A stretch of DNA of 64,000 nucleotides from Cloeon dipterum (taxonomy: Eukaryota > Arthropoda > Insecta > Ephemeroptera > Baetidae). Shown here piece after piece: positions 25,601-37,560 of this stretch. The position numbers and the translations under genes were made by a program. The stretch covers positions 33,034,844 to 33,098,843 of the forward strand of contig NC_088787.1 in NCBI RefSeq assembly GCF_949628265.1, read 5' to 3'. Each line of letters starts with the position of its first letter. The first letter of the stretch is position 1. Under the pieces are notes generated by a model. The model searched no databases. It was not told the origin of the DNA and worked only from the letters and a program-made list of their open reading frames with translations.

Positions 25601-25940
25601 AACGCCTTGGGTTGAAGTGCCTGCAAGAAGAAATGACGTGCCGCAACCCGCCGCACCGCCGCCTGTCTTGCCGCAACCCACTGCACCTCAACCTGCTGCG
25701 CCGCTGTCCGCGCAGCCAGCACCTCAGTCTGCAACGCAACCTCCAGTTGAGCCTCAACCTGGCCCTTCGGCCCCTGCAGCTCGACCTCCTCCATCAATTA
25801 GGCAACCAAAAGCATCTGAACCAAAAGTATCTATTCGCAAAACTGTTCGCATTGAAGCCCCTGTTGTTCGACAACCAGCGACGAAGACTAGATTTGGTCG
25901 AACCATCAAACTTCCTGATCGATTTGGTAAACTTACGTAG
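22578..25940 (+). CDS. pol: Retrotransposon Pol: protease, RT, RNase H, integrase
   Basis: Open frame of about 1,120 codons in the -1 frame relative to gag. There is no ATG before the protease, which supports expression as a Gag-Pol fusion. In order: aspartic protease with DTGAD (about 22704); reverse transcriptase with LDLSRAYLQVP and catalytic YIDD (about 23598); RNase H with TDASD (about 24053) and YDRELLAIYDAVKKF; integrase with an H-x3-type HHCC finger (24.62-24.75 kb), core aspartates in HIDLIGPLP and CDQG, and catalytic Glu in MIERFHR spaced exactly as D-x35-E. A GPY/F-like module follows with GPHRVLERGEK and VSIDRLKPA. The last 100 or so residues are a Pro/Gln/Ala-rich tail. No frameshift or internal stop is seen and no chromodomain is present. 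Function is reverse transcription and integration of the element. Confidence 0.95.
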   Translation, partial: SRRCPANSGKLEEQHNSAAVVCNHSSCRLFLTDPITTFTYLVDTGADLCIIPRSLVPGVHKKTDFKLTAANDNVIHTYGFVTLTLSLQLRREFQWCFLIADVNTPILGADFLVHFHLAVHLDNGTLVDKTTGLTAKGTCRVDNQPTIKVVETSNKCLLVLKEFPELLRDPKVRRPVKHSTSHQIVTTPGPPSFERCRRLPADKLKIAKELFRKMEEKGDVIRGTSPWASALHLVPKKDGSWRPVGDYRKLNSRTVSDRYPMKYIYDCTAALSGCTIFSKLDLSRAYLQVPVAPADVEKTAVTTPFGLFLYPYMPFGLKNAPATFQRLMDQIFDDMTFVFCYIDDILISSSSAAEHEDHLRKVLKRLDEHGLVLNPRKCVLGANSIEFLGYRVDSKGITPLPERVAAIREFPLPATADKLARFLGMLNYYRRFVPKIAATLAPLNALLAGKKRKKEPLTWNETAKTAFEASKVELASAACLAHPKDDAPLALVTDASDIALGAVVQQCVNDIWEPLGFHSRKLSTTEKNYAPYDRELLAIYDAVKKFRYLLEGRQFVIYTDQKSLTSAFSKNRTDCTPRQIRHLQFIGEFCTDIRYVPGKANIVADALSRVDAVSAPAALSHEAIARAQKDDNELKQYLGPSSSLKLKLFPVENSEDQIWCDTSTKTPRPFLPLKFRKPAFDGLHNLAHPGGKASTRLVAERFVWPKMKKDCLTFARNCLECQKSKVTKHTQAPLRSFPITSDRFSIVHIDLIGPLPLSEGFRYCLTMIDRFSRWPEVVPLSTITSEAVIRAIKDGWISRFGLPTTLVCDQGRQFTSQTFHSFATKAGIKIKHTNAYHPQANGMIERFHRTLKAALTCHATTWSAALSPVLLGLRSALKEDLGFSSAQIVYGESIRLPGEYFTPPESQLTPTEILLRLQSHLKQFCPQPVWHSSNKKFFVHPDLAKASHVLLRCEQRAPLTPQYSGPHRVLERGEKTFTIEFKGHSKTVSIDRLKPAFSEAILPRERPETPWVEVPARRNDVPQPAAPPPVLPQPTAPQPAAPLSAQPAPQSATQPPVEPQPGPSAPAARPPPSIRQPKASEPKVSIRKTVRIEAPVVRQPATKTRFGRTIKLPDRFGKLT
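22602..22611 (+). promoter_or_regulatory. Programmed -1 ribosomal frameshift site at the gag stop
   Basis: The heptamer G GGA AAC (22602-22608), read in the gag frame as GGA AAC, fits the X XXY YYZ rule and is followed at once by the gag TAG. Slipping back one base continues in the pol frame, which is open from 22578, so the two frames overlap by about 34 nt. A downstream stem or pseudoknot is expected but was not folded here. Confidence 0.7.
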
Positions 25941-25967
25941 ACTTCCAGTCATCCACCCCGGGGCTAG

Positions 25968-26572
25968 TGTAGTGCCTCCACCTAATGGTGTTAACCTTTA
26001 CCCTGAAGTTCACCTGTGCGCCCATGCGCACTGCTAGTTTTGTGATAAAGTGATTATTCCCAATATATCAGCCGAGCGTTAAGCAGCTACGTGTTAACGC
26101 TCGCAAGGCCAGTGAAACTCAGTGCTCATCACACGCCCGTAAGAAAACTTAAATAATATCTTAAACTTCGTACGCAGTGAGTTAAAGTTCAAATACCAAA
26201 TGACTATTTATTAATTTGCAGTACGCTGACCTTGCCTGTAATATTCCTGGTGTAATTGATATTGTTCTCGCCTCATAACTGACCCGACCCGTTTACCGGG
26301 GTAAGATTTGTTTTAATCAATTTACATCTTATTGCTGTGATGTTAATAATATTATATTTACCTATTGTATTTTAATGTGTAATTTATGTTTTATTACTTT
26401 ACAATTTTAGTTGAATTTTACTTTTATAAATTTCTGAAATTCTTATTTGTAATACGCATTATTGACATTTTTCTTGACTGAATTCTTATGTAATTCCAGT
26501 TCAACCTCGAGGCAAAACAATAAAGTCTGGTATCTAAACCATTTGAGGGATTTGACTCTCCGTTTCCCCATA
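25968..26572 (+). repeat. 3' LTR
   Basis: Same length and apparently the same sequence as the 5' LTR. It starts 27 nt after the pol stop. The tract just before it (CCCCGGGGCTAG) is a poor polypurine tract, which is unusual, since plus-strand priming normally needs a purine run here. Confidence 0.93.
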
Positions 26573-26576
26573 ATGA
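26573..26576. repeat. Target-site duplication, right copy (ATGA)
   Basis: ATGA immediately after the 3' LTR, matching the left flank of the element. Confidence 0.6.
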
Positions 26577-29500
26577 GCTCCAGGACCATAAAACCCTTTT
26601 TTTATTTAAATACGGAGACGCATGCAGCAACCACAATAATGCAGCTGGCATGGAGGGTGATTTATCAGAGCTAAACAACTGCGAGCTTTTCTTCCTCAAC
26701 TCCCGTAAAAACGGCCGTTACTTTTTATCCTCTTTATGCACAGAAAACCCTATTCTTTTCACTTGACTTGCTGAGAGGCAGGTGCGTTTGTTATGCACAC
26801 ACTTTATTCCACAATTTTGCATGTTTAAGTAACTAGGAATCCCGCAATTCATTCAAGAATAACAAAAATTTTCAATAAAGTGCACATCAAATTTGCTCAT
26901 TAAAAAATGGTGATATACGACGGGACTAGAGTTTATTTTTGGCCAGTTCAGTAACCAATTATTTTATATATAAAATTATCAAAGGCACTCGTACCTTGTT
27001 GCTCCTACGTGCATATATTTTTAACGGAAATTTTACTTTTTATTTCCATACAATTTAGATAGATAAATATTTCTATCACCCTGGTAGAATATTCCGATAA
27101 ATTTCCCTGTTGCATTATTTAAATCAGCCGCTGCTGTTTGATATGCTGCAAATTGGGACGGTGTAAAGGCCTTTAGCGTTGGCACATTACAACCGACTAT
27201 GCATAATAAATATCTGGATGTTGTCAGGAAGGCTTGTTGCGTGGCATATCTTTACGTGCGCGCGTAAAACAAAAGACAAGAAGTCCTCCGGGCACGTCAA
27301 CTTCCTTCACTGGCAAATTCAGCGGCTCTCCTGCCTTCCTTCTCTCGCCTTCCTCCGCGAACTTTCGCTCTCTATTTTGCTAAATGCGGTTGTGCGGGAG
27401 CAAAATTCTCTACTCCAGTTCAAGACACACCTTAGCTCTCGAGGGGTGCGACCAAGTTCCGCCTCTGACGTGAGCGCTTTACTCTTTGCGGCGTGAGGTT
27501 ACCACTTTTACCCTCGGTTTTATTTCTAAACTGCTGTTGACATAGTAATTTGAAGGCCACAATTTCACGAAAATGTGTAGATTCTGGTTTAAACGTTTTC
27601 AGCTAATTCCGGTAATTTAATGGAACAAATTGTCCTTTAACTAATGTACGTGCAAAGTTTACCGTAAATTCTCGAAATGAACTCGGATATTGATCCAGGT
27701 AAACTATTATATATAGGTTTCAATTAACAAACTCGCCGCAAAAAGGGCAAAAAGTATTTAACTCCACAAATAAAAACAAAATTAACGGTATATTGATCAA
27801 AATTTCCAGGACGTTCTTTCCAGAAGAGATTAGCCGATAGAGAACTCAACTGTTAATGAACATTAATATTAAACCTTTGCTCGATAATTTGTTTGCCATG
27901 GAAAAAGCAAATAGCAGCAGCATATTTTAGTCTATATTGCTTGCAAACAGGCTCTATTTACTTTACAAACTTTGATAGGGCTTTGCATGACAAAACTTTG
28001 ATGGGCATTTTCGCCGCTAATCTCTCTTTCGCGGAAATGGATGTTTTTTTAAAGGCTACTAGCAAACAATTTTACGCTTGCCGTTTGTTCAACAGCCCTG
28101 TGCATATTAATTACTCATTAAACCAAGGCTTTGCCGGTGCAAAATTCGATCCTAATACATTTTTCACTGGAATTATGGACCGAACGCTAGCGTGTTTGCT
28201 TATGTTCCACATAAAAACCGAGCAGAAATGCAAACAAGCCGTGGGCGAAATATTATTCTTGGAGTGGTAGAGTAAATAAACGCGGGGATTAAATCCAGTT
28301 GGCTGGTCTCGACAGCATCGCTTCAGTTGCCAAAGACAGTGCGCAAAAAGCTTCCTTTACGTGTCTCTGGTGGCGAATTTGCGATTTCCAGATAGAGTGT
28401 AAGAAGTGCTCTGCGGAAAATGTCCCAAAATCGAGCGAGGATGGTGCGGCAGTCACGCAGGAGTAAGAAGATATTTATCTACACTTAGCCACCGACACGC
28501 ATAAATCACATGAGTGGCGGCTTCTTTACAGACGTCGGATGGAAAATGGGACTTTATAGCTCTGACCTTGCATTTTTACATTTTTCTCCATTTACGGTAT
28601 ATTTTATACTCCCGAACGCGAAGGAAACCTTAATAACTCGAGCGTTTTATTGATCTTTTTCATTTCATGGCTTGATCGCATCTTCTTCAAAGAGAGAGGC
28701 CTGAAACTGCTCCAAATACTTAATAAGATAGATGTTTCTTTGAATTCAAATTAAACTAAGTTTATCCTGCGTTTATCGAATTATGATGGCATCAATGATG
28801 AATCATTATTTTTCTGTGTGTTTTTATGGTCAATATTTCAATCTGATAAAATTCATTATAATTTTAAAATTTGTTGTAGATATTCTAAAGAAGTTTTTTT
28901 GCATACTAAATAAATCTGTTCAAAACCTTGATTTATCTTGTGTAAAATATCAGAAAAATTAGGAGAGAGAGAAGATATAAAAGCTGTGTGTACTCAAGCT
29001 TAAGCAAATTTTGCAGGAATCCGCAGTCACCATAAAATTCGTCGTTCCGCCATCGAACCGCTTTCACGTTCCTGCTAGAAATGGGCTTTGCAAGTACATT
29101 AACCCAATTAAACGCTGGCTGAATTCGTTGACGACACTTTCCTGGGAACAAAAGAGCTGAAGTTGCCGAAATAATGAAATCACCACAGAGAGAAGCAAAC
29201 TTTTGGAACACGGACACACGTCGACCGCGATTAAATTAATCCAATCGTGCCAGCTGAGATGCAATCAAAAATAGCTGAGGGAGCCGGCCGGTGCGGTCGG
29301 TGGTCAAGACTTTCATCTCATTTCATTTAGCCAGATGCGACGGCTGAATGGGCAAACCGATCTGGGCTTTCGAGAAACGACACCCATCACGCCAGCAAGA
29401 GCCGCATCGGGGGTCTAATGCGGCGGAAAATTGAAATTTCACCTGGTAATAAAGATAAAGGCCGTGCGTAATAATGAATTTCCAGACCAATTTGCATGCA

Positions 29501-32500
29501 TTAGGCATAAGTAGTCGCAGTACCCAGGGCATGACGTAAATTGCTACATGCTAAAGTGGTCCCACGGAGTACACGAAATTCCAAGAACGGCAGCGATCAA
29601 ATCAATAAATAACTCCGATAGCATAGAAGCGTGCAATGCCTCTTGCTAAGCCACGAGCTTGTGGTAGTTTCTTGTCTCGATTTTGCATCACAAGCTTTGC
29701 ATGCAAGATTCAAAGCCAATCTAGTAATCGCATCCAAAATTTGAGAAAATTTTTATTAACAATAAAAATTTAATGGCAACTTTGTGAAATAAAACATAGA
29801 GCATGTAGCGATTTTTATTTATGTGTAAATAGAGTTGCAATAAAATTCTTGTTTCTTTGACATTTTCAAATCTTTATGACTCCCCGTTAGGTCCTTGCAT
29901 TACTTCTTAAAAACCAGATGTCGCAAAAATTAGAAATAAACACATAGGAACATTAAAATGAAGGAAATTTTCATTGACCCTACAGCTAACATTTTTTCAA
30001 AGCATATATAAGTAATTTAGATGGTGCCTAGGGGGTCAAAATAGCTGCTATCAAGCACAAGAACGTGTGAAATAATTTTACTTTTCAATGCAATATTTTT
30101 GTCGCCCATCCTTTAGTCACTTCTCGCAAAGTAAAATGTTATTCAGTGTCCTTTTTTTAAAAAAAATTATGAAATCAAATTTGCATAGCACCGACGGTAT
30201 ATTTATCATAGATGCTCTCCTTACATTTAATTATTTGAGAACTATTCACTGCCGCCAAAGGAATGCTCGGATCAATTAGGAGAAGTTTCCTAAATACGTG
30301 CAGTCCCTGCTTTTAATAGAATGAATTATGCAACGCGCATTGCAGCAGAAACAAGCGAGTTGCCTACATCTTCAAACATTTTGAACCTGACAGTGTAGGA
30401 AGTTGGAACTTAACTTGCACGACTCGCAGCGGCATTCGAATCGAACGAGCAAGTGTGCACTCGAGTCAGCAGCAAAACTTTAATTAGTGCGGAATAAACA
30501 CATTCTAATACCCAACGTCGGTATATCCCGAGCAATCAATTCAAGCGAAAATTACTAACTAAGCCAGCAATGAATTTACTTTAGCGTCTCTCGGAGCATA
30601 TAAATACTTGTAAACACGCCCCCGCACAAACACAATACTCGCTCCAATTAATCAGCGTTTGATTTGCTTTTCTAATTATGAGCTGGAATATTGTTGGTGC
30701 GTAATTATTAATAGAGTGTGGGCAGAAAAGTCGGAGAGTTTAAATACCTTAGAACATTGTTTATAATTTTAATAATTCATTTTCCGTTTATCTTTTATTT
30801 TAATTACATATTTATTTCACATTTCCAGCTGTAGAAAGAAGACTGCTGACGTGCACTTTTGTTGATATTTTACAAGAGTTTAATTCCATTATAGTTCTTT
30901 CGTTCCCCATTTGCAAAATTGCGTCTCGCGCGTGGAACAAAGAGGGAGGAATAGAATTTATGGGGGAACATAAATTCTCATAATAAAATTTACTAGCCAA
31001 AAAATAATCTCGTTGCGTGATTTAGTGCTAGAGTAGGTCAGTAGCCGATTCATTTTCCGCTTGCGAGCTGCCTCGTGCGATAATAATAAAAATACGTATA
31101 CGGGGTCTGGCGGGCGCCAAATGGGAATACGAACGAACGGCCAGCCGGCTAGGACAGAATGAGAGATGTGCGGTAAGCAAAGTTTGCGATCAAATGCAAA
31201 AAAAAAATCCACCCCTCTACCTGAGGTGACTGTCCAAAAGGAATTCTGCGAAAAAAATGCTACCCCACGCGAAGGGGACGAATTCCTGCGAGCATTGAAT
31301 ATTTGCTACCTGCTGTCTCTTTCGGTCGCGATTGGTGGTGCATGATTTATAATATTATAAAAATATAGAAAGAGAGTTGACGCGGCGCCGTGGGATATCG
31401 TAATTCAGCGCTGCTTTTGATGCTCAGATCGACTGTCAAGCGTATACAATGTCATCCATCACTTTTGCCGTTTAAATGTAAATTTTGTTTGGCAAAAACG
31501 TCAGCGCTCGTGTAATCATATCGGTATGAATATCATGTAGCACGCGTGCCTGTCTCCGCGCCTGGAGTTTTCAATTTTTTCGCACTGTCTGTAGTGAAAA
31601 TGACTTGTTGCACTTGAGGAAAGTGGAGGAATCCGACATTTGTGTTAGAAACGAGGCAAAGTGACGCACTACTGTGACGTACAAAAGAATGCTCTTCTGG
31701 CGGACAAAAAATCGACCTTTGACCCATCTTGGCATATTGATAAGTCGCCAAAATAGGACGAAGAGAAATAAAATCGAGGCCATTTAGGCTGTTTTACGAT
31801 GTCGTAGCTTACACTCGCTCTTGAAGAACACACAACTCTGCGCATAAAAGTTTATAGCCTAGTGAAATATGAAATGCTTTTGCTCGCAGACGGCGTCGTG
31901 CGCTGCCCCTAATTTTGTCCATTTCAACTGTACACCGCGTCATTTCATGGCACACATTTTCTCAATCTCCCTTTAAATCGTCCATAAACTCGGCTGGGCA
32001 TGATAAAAACTTAGAAATACACTTATAAATAGTCTTCTGAGTAAATTAAATGAATGCAATAATTTTAACACTTCTTCGTAACTCTCACAACAGAAATTTT
32101 TCTGAAACATTTTAAGTCGACCCTCCAATAGATAAAAACGGGAGCCATTATTCCACAAAAACGGGGCCCAATTTATTTACCCCAACCTTATCGGCTGGCT
32201 GATCATAAAAGGATCAGTTGGCTGAATAATTAATTGGCCTCTTTCACCGTCAGCAGAGCAGAAGGCGGGCGAGATTTTATCTTGGGTGTGCTAAGGAAGA
32301 ATGCGTGACTTCCTGCCTGGAAAGAAATCTCTCCCTAATGAACGTCTCCGGACCGAGCAGCCCTTAGAGACTCCCGCAACACCCTTCCGTGCCAATAAAA
32401 TTCAACGCAGAGCTCTCTCCTAAGCCCGTGTGTGGGCGCAACTGTGTACATAAATATACACTCACAGCACTTCTCTGCCAGGTAACTTTTTATTGGGTCT

Positions 32501-35500
32501 TCAATCAAGCCGCTATATAACGCTGTCCGATCGGTTTTGTCGCTGATCAACCCGGATGGAACTTAGCTAATTGAAAATCGCTGCCGCAAGCCGCCGTGTG
32601 TATCCAGTCTGCAAGGCTGGCCGCGCAAACGTTTTATGAGCATTCGCAATCATCTCCCATACGGGACGCTAATACATGCGCGGAGCTTTTAATGGATTAA
32701 CACACACACACACGTGAAATGCAGCGCGAGATAAATGTTCGGCTTTGCCTGCGACGTCATGATCGAGTGCGGCAGTCGATAACTATCATTTTCCGCTTGC
32801 ATTCTACCTATATGGTACACGCTGCGACCGACCGTCAAATTGGATTCATAACCCAATTAACGGCCTCCCCGAAACGGGATTGCGCCCAGCCGAGATAAGA
32901 GTGGTCATTTGCTGCCGCTGCAGCCCTCCATCAATAATGTACGCTCTGTGTACTTCGAATGGCAATCGCTTCAGGGGGTAATGCACGTCCAACTGAGTAA
33001 TGCACGTGACCGATCGGGATGTGACATACAATCGCATCCTGTCAAATATATTAATCACTTCACTTTTGTTCAGGAATTAATTTGATCATTAATTAGAAAA
33101 TGCATTAGACTCATTTTGTCTGTTACGATTAAAAACTAGAAAACCTAACAGAGTCTGACAGAACAATTTAGAACATCATGGTGCATTTTTTCCTGCTCAA
33201 AATTAAATGATTCTCAGAATTTAATCAATTGTCTGTCTAATCTTGCAGATTTTCAACTATTCAATTTGCAATAATCAAAATAGGAGCAAGCAACATTTAA
33301 AATTTGACCACTTTTCTTTCAAAATTACATTCTGCTCGTGCTCGGCCAATTTTTTTAGCTTTAACCTATGTTCCTCTCGTTGCAATCTATCCAACGAGCC
33401 GATTTCCTCAAAATGTACATAGAAACCTGTAGATAATATATTTTGGTTTTGACTCTCAGTCATTATAAATCGTAAAAATAATTTTCTTGAATTAGGTTGA
33501 GATTATCCACAAACCGATTTAGAATTTATCTTTATTCGAATAGTGAAAATTGCTTATTCTGCAGAGGCCAATATGGAGAAGTCGGGGGATCGTATAATTT
33601 GCTGCTCCAATTTGTCAACAGACAAGTTACGTGGTTCCAAAGAATTAGAAATTTTTCTTCTCTTACACAAGTTTCAACTCATTTAATCTATTTTAGTGGA
33701 ATTTTAAAAATTTAAATTGAGATCCGTAGTTTAATTGATTGAATAATCAAATTATGAATTATAACTGTGCAGCTTTTTTAAATTCTGAACGTGAATTTTC
33801 GGTACAACCATTTTATTGAAAAGATTTTTAAGTTATTTTCACAAATACAAATTTTCACCCTTGTCCATTAACTCATTAAATTTGCGATAAATAGATTTTG
33901 ATAAATGGGACACAAATCTATTCTATCCCCGTGAGTATTACATTGCTTTCCTAATCCCATAGTTCAGGAAGGAAGCGAATATGTCAATTTTTGACAGCGA
34001 ATTGATTAGGCTAAATTTACCAGGCCTTTCAGCTTTTGTTGATTAAACATCAAAGTCAATTAACAATGTGCCAATTTCACACTCCCATCAGACGTCACAA
34101 AATTAACGAAGGCTGATAGCTGCAGCCATTGCGTAAATATCATCATCATCCTGCACGGCATAAAAACCAGGGTGTAATGCGCCGCAAATGTACGCCCAGC
34201 TGCGACGGGTTGTTTTCTCATTAGAGAGAGGACGCTACGCTTGGAGAGTTCCTTGATTACGCATGTGTACAATCTCCGCAATCACGAGTAAGTAAATCGA
34301 GTGGCTTTTTTTGCCTCTGCGGCACGATGCTATTTCTTTCTTTCGCCAACTGCACGTGTGTGCCTAAAAAGAGCAGCTTGGAAAATAAATATATTATATG
34401 TATATGCAAACGCACAATGCCTATGGGTGTGTGTGGAGCGGCGTGCGGTGTCGTCAGTCCAACCCCACGATAGGTCACGTAACCTATGACACGGAGTAAA
34501 TGAAACGAAGCTATTCATGCGCCTGTTGCTCATCTCTTGTCGACGCCAACACGATGTGAGATATATACGCGTATGCGGGAAATTGAAAAAAGGTCGTGTT
34601 GCACTCCCTCACACAAATGGGGCACACTGCACCTTGTTGGATTCCATGTTCCTCCTTTTATGTCTCCAAGTCTCCATTTCATCTCGTTAGGTGATGAAAC
34701 GTGTGCCTTTCGTGTTGGGTTCCATTGCGGAGTACGCGCGAAGTGAGTGAAAAATTTTTAGTTCCAGGGTGTGAGAAATCAACAAAAAGGAGTTAGGAAT
34801 GCGTATTAATTTTTACGGTAAATAATTGAAAAAATGATCCAAACACGTTCACGATGAGTGTTTAAATAAGTTTAAAAAACGTCATCATCTTTAGCCATAC
34901 TCATTGGAAGTTAAATAACAGAGTAGCAGCTGAAGCTACATTGTCTACACTTCTTGTTAGTTAAGTCATAGAGATTATCGTGTTCATTGGCCGCTGATGC
35001 AAACCATTCTTAGTTGAAAGTTTTCTGATTATAGTTCCCTTCTATGCAAGTTTAGCGTCAAGTTTTTAGAACAAAAGATGAATTAACTGCTTGTCTAGTA
35101 CAGCAGTTCTTGCAATGAGAAGCTAGGGTTCGTCAGACTTCCATTCTTGGCTTTGGCTGTTGCTCTGGATTAATATTTTTTTTAAAGTTGCGAAAAATAC
35201 CCGTTAAAATAGCGATATGGCGTGCATTTTTTTGGTCTGCGAGAAATTAAATTTTCTGAAAATACCTCATTTTCTTCTAAATTTCCTTTTAAGAAATGTA
35301 TGGGGAGAAGTTGAAAGAACGTGATTTTTATGGAAAATTTTACTTAATTTAATCGGATATTTTCTTGCGAAATGTCTTCTGCGAAATAGGTTTTCCTTAA
35401 CTTTTGCCAATTTCTATTCATGAGAAGTAAAGCTGGATAAAACTAGACAAGCTACCAAAAGCAGAAAGGGCAACTTTCTTGGAAAACTAAGAATATATAT

Positions 35501-37560
35501 GCATGCATTTACTTCCAAGCTCGTATTTGATTTGGATTAGCTAGCCAGCTTCCCTCCTGCGACGAATCCGCAGAACTCAATATTTTCTCTGGCGCACCCG
35601 GGATGCAAATCATACCCGGCAGTGAGTTAAAAAAGTTTTATGAGAAGACTCTCGACGTCGTGGCTGGCTAATGCTGAAATTGAAAAGTAAACAAGTTGGG
35701 ACGGTCGCATAATGACGACGACGCCAACGAACCAGTCATCCATCGCCGCTGTTGGCGAAATTGCGGAAAAGTGCCAGTTAGAGCGGAGCCAGCCGTGCAG
35801 GAAGAAAGGGACGCACGCCCGAAAGCAAATTGAAAAATGAGAGGAGTAATTAAGGTCGCTTTTATTTATCTTGTGGCGCGCACAAGCGGATAAGTTTGCT
35901 TTTCCAACAACTCCGTCTCCCTTAAGAATACTCTTAAATAATTTTTTCCTAATGAAATCTTCCTTCAGATCACGAGCAGAACTCTTGTGGGAATCGGTTG
36001 ACGCAAAAAACTTGGTTAACTAGTTTATGCGATGAGTCAAAATACGACGTCAACTAAAGGAAAATTCTTTGTTATAGAGGCCTGTTTGCTCGAAAGTTGT
36101 TGGACAAATCCACCAATCATTTTCGCTAATTAACAGCATGGGACAAACTTTTCGGAAAACACCAAGAAACTCGGTATAAATTCAGAATAATTAATTTTTG
36201 CTCCGTTGGCGTTAATTAAATGCAAAAACGGCGTGGAGCGTGTCTCATGTTGAAGTTAATTAAAACCGCAAAATCCTCATACTGCGTGGAAGAGCCGCTG
36301 GGAAACAAGTGGATTTTCCTGGAGCAGCTTGACAAACTAACTTTGTTACTCCGCGAGCTCTTTCCCGACACTTCATTATTTTAATCTGTGAGAGCTCTGT
36401 CCGAGCGTAAGATGTGAAAAACGCGTCTGCTGCTGTTCCACTCTTTGCCCTCTAGCGATAAATGGTCCAGACCACTCACAGTGAATTTTTTTTTCATTTT
36501 AATGCCATTTGTACGATTAAATATATCGCGGGCGAGGCGACTGTTTTTATGATGACAGCTCGCGGCAGAGATATATATTTTATTCTACTCGTCGCACCCT
36601 GCTGAACCGCTGTCAAGCCCATTCATTACTTAATTTTATGGCTCAGACGCTCCTCACAGATGCACCACTTTGCGAGCCGCGCACAAGCAGCGCATACTAT
36701 ACACACAGCGACGCAAATTTTTGCTGCAACGGTTTTCACGGGACTGCTCAACCTGTTGATTTTTTTACCCCTTTTCATTTGCGTGGAAAATTTTAAACAA
36801 GTTTCCGCAAAAAATATGCAGCTTTATTAATGCCTCTCGCGCTTTTGAATTATTTAAGTAGCTCTTTTAAAACACAAGAGGCTTAAGAAAATTAGTGAAC
36901 TTTTTACAATTTTAACGCTCGTCAAAATAAATGTTGGTCTGTACATGGAAAATGGTTAGAACAAACTTTATGGCGCTTTTCTCTTTGATGTATGGTACAT
37001 AGAGTTTCAATCATACATAAAAATATGGCTGAGGCGTAGATACTCAAATTGGTTTCATTATTTCAATGGTTCATCTTAACTTCTTGGAATTGAATATCCT
37101 TCCAAGATTGTTTTAATAGGTTAATTTGTGTCTGAGGGCCAATTTCGCTGTTATATAAAACGATAATCGATTTAGTATGTAGATTCCGGACTGAAAATAA
37201 ATCAGAGCTGACTCTTATGGTCCTTATTTAATTTCGCTGTGACGACATTGTTGAAACCCTAAAGCGTTTAGCAACGCACATTGCGTTTTAATGCAGTTTT
37301 CTTACTAGGCCTAGGCAAATTGATTATTATTACTGATTTCAATGAATCGTCAAGGGAACGTAAAGTTATGCAATATCTACACCGGTGTGTCGCACTTGTT
37401 GCCTACCTTTCAACCTGTTACAATCCAGTCTTGCTAATTGTAAGAAAAATGGGACAAAATTCCATTTCACGGTTTTGGTGCCTCGCCGCGAAAAATTCGG
37501 AAAATAAAAAAATTTTATTTTACGAATTTTTCAAACCAAAATCACAATAATTGGACTTAC
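26577..37560. other. Gene-poor block, possibly intronic
   Basis: About 11 kb without a supported gene. The longest open frame is 125 codons (plus 27893-28270) and looks random. A splice acceptor followed by a charged, coiled-coil-like reading frame on the minus strand near 33.3-33.43 kb is the only exon-like object (see findings). On the minus strand this DNA lies directly downstream of a good splice donor at 37560, so at least its right part is intron of the colmedin-like gene. Confidence 0.5.

Larger units (their letters stand above)
21082..26572 (+). mobile_element. Full-length Ty3/Gypsy LTR retrotransposon (CsRn1/Kabuki-like)
   Basis: A 5,491-bp element: 605-bp LTR, primer binding site, gag, pol (protease, reverse transcriptase, RNase H, integrase), 605-bp LTR. 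Domain order PR-RT-RH-IN places it in Ty3/Gypsy (Metaviridae), and there is no env frame, since pol ends 27 nt before the 3' LTR. A C-x2-H-x9-C-x3-C Gag motif and a primer site resembling the tRNA-Trp complement are features I associate with the CsRn1 clade, which includes silkworm Kabuki. The LTRs look identical and both frames are open, so the insertion is recent and could be autonomous. A 4-bp ATGA flanks each end. Confidence 0.93.

Noticed and set aside
25941..25967. Possible env gene of the retrotransposon
   Set aside because: Only 27 nt separate the pol stop from the 3' LTR, so there is no room for an envelope frame.
26400..26700. Second retrotransposon copy suggested by a frame repeated near 21.6 and 26.5 kb
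   Set aside because: The shared translated tail comes from the two LTRs of the single element.
27893..28270. 125-codon plus-strand open frame
   Set aside because: Composition looks like translated AT-rich DNA; no motif, promoter or paired exon.
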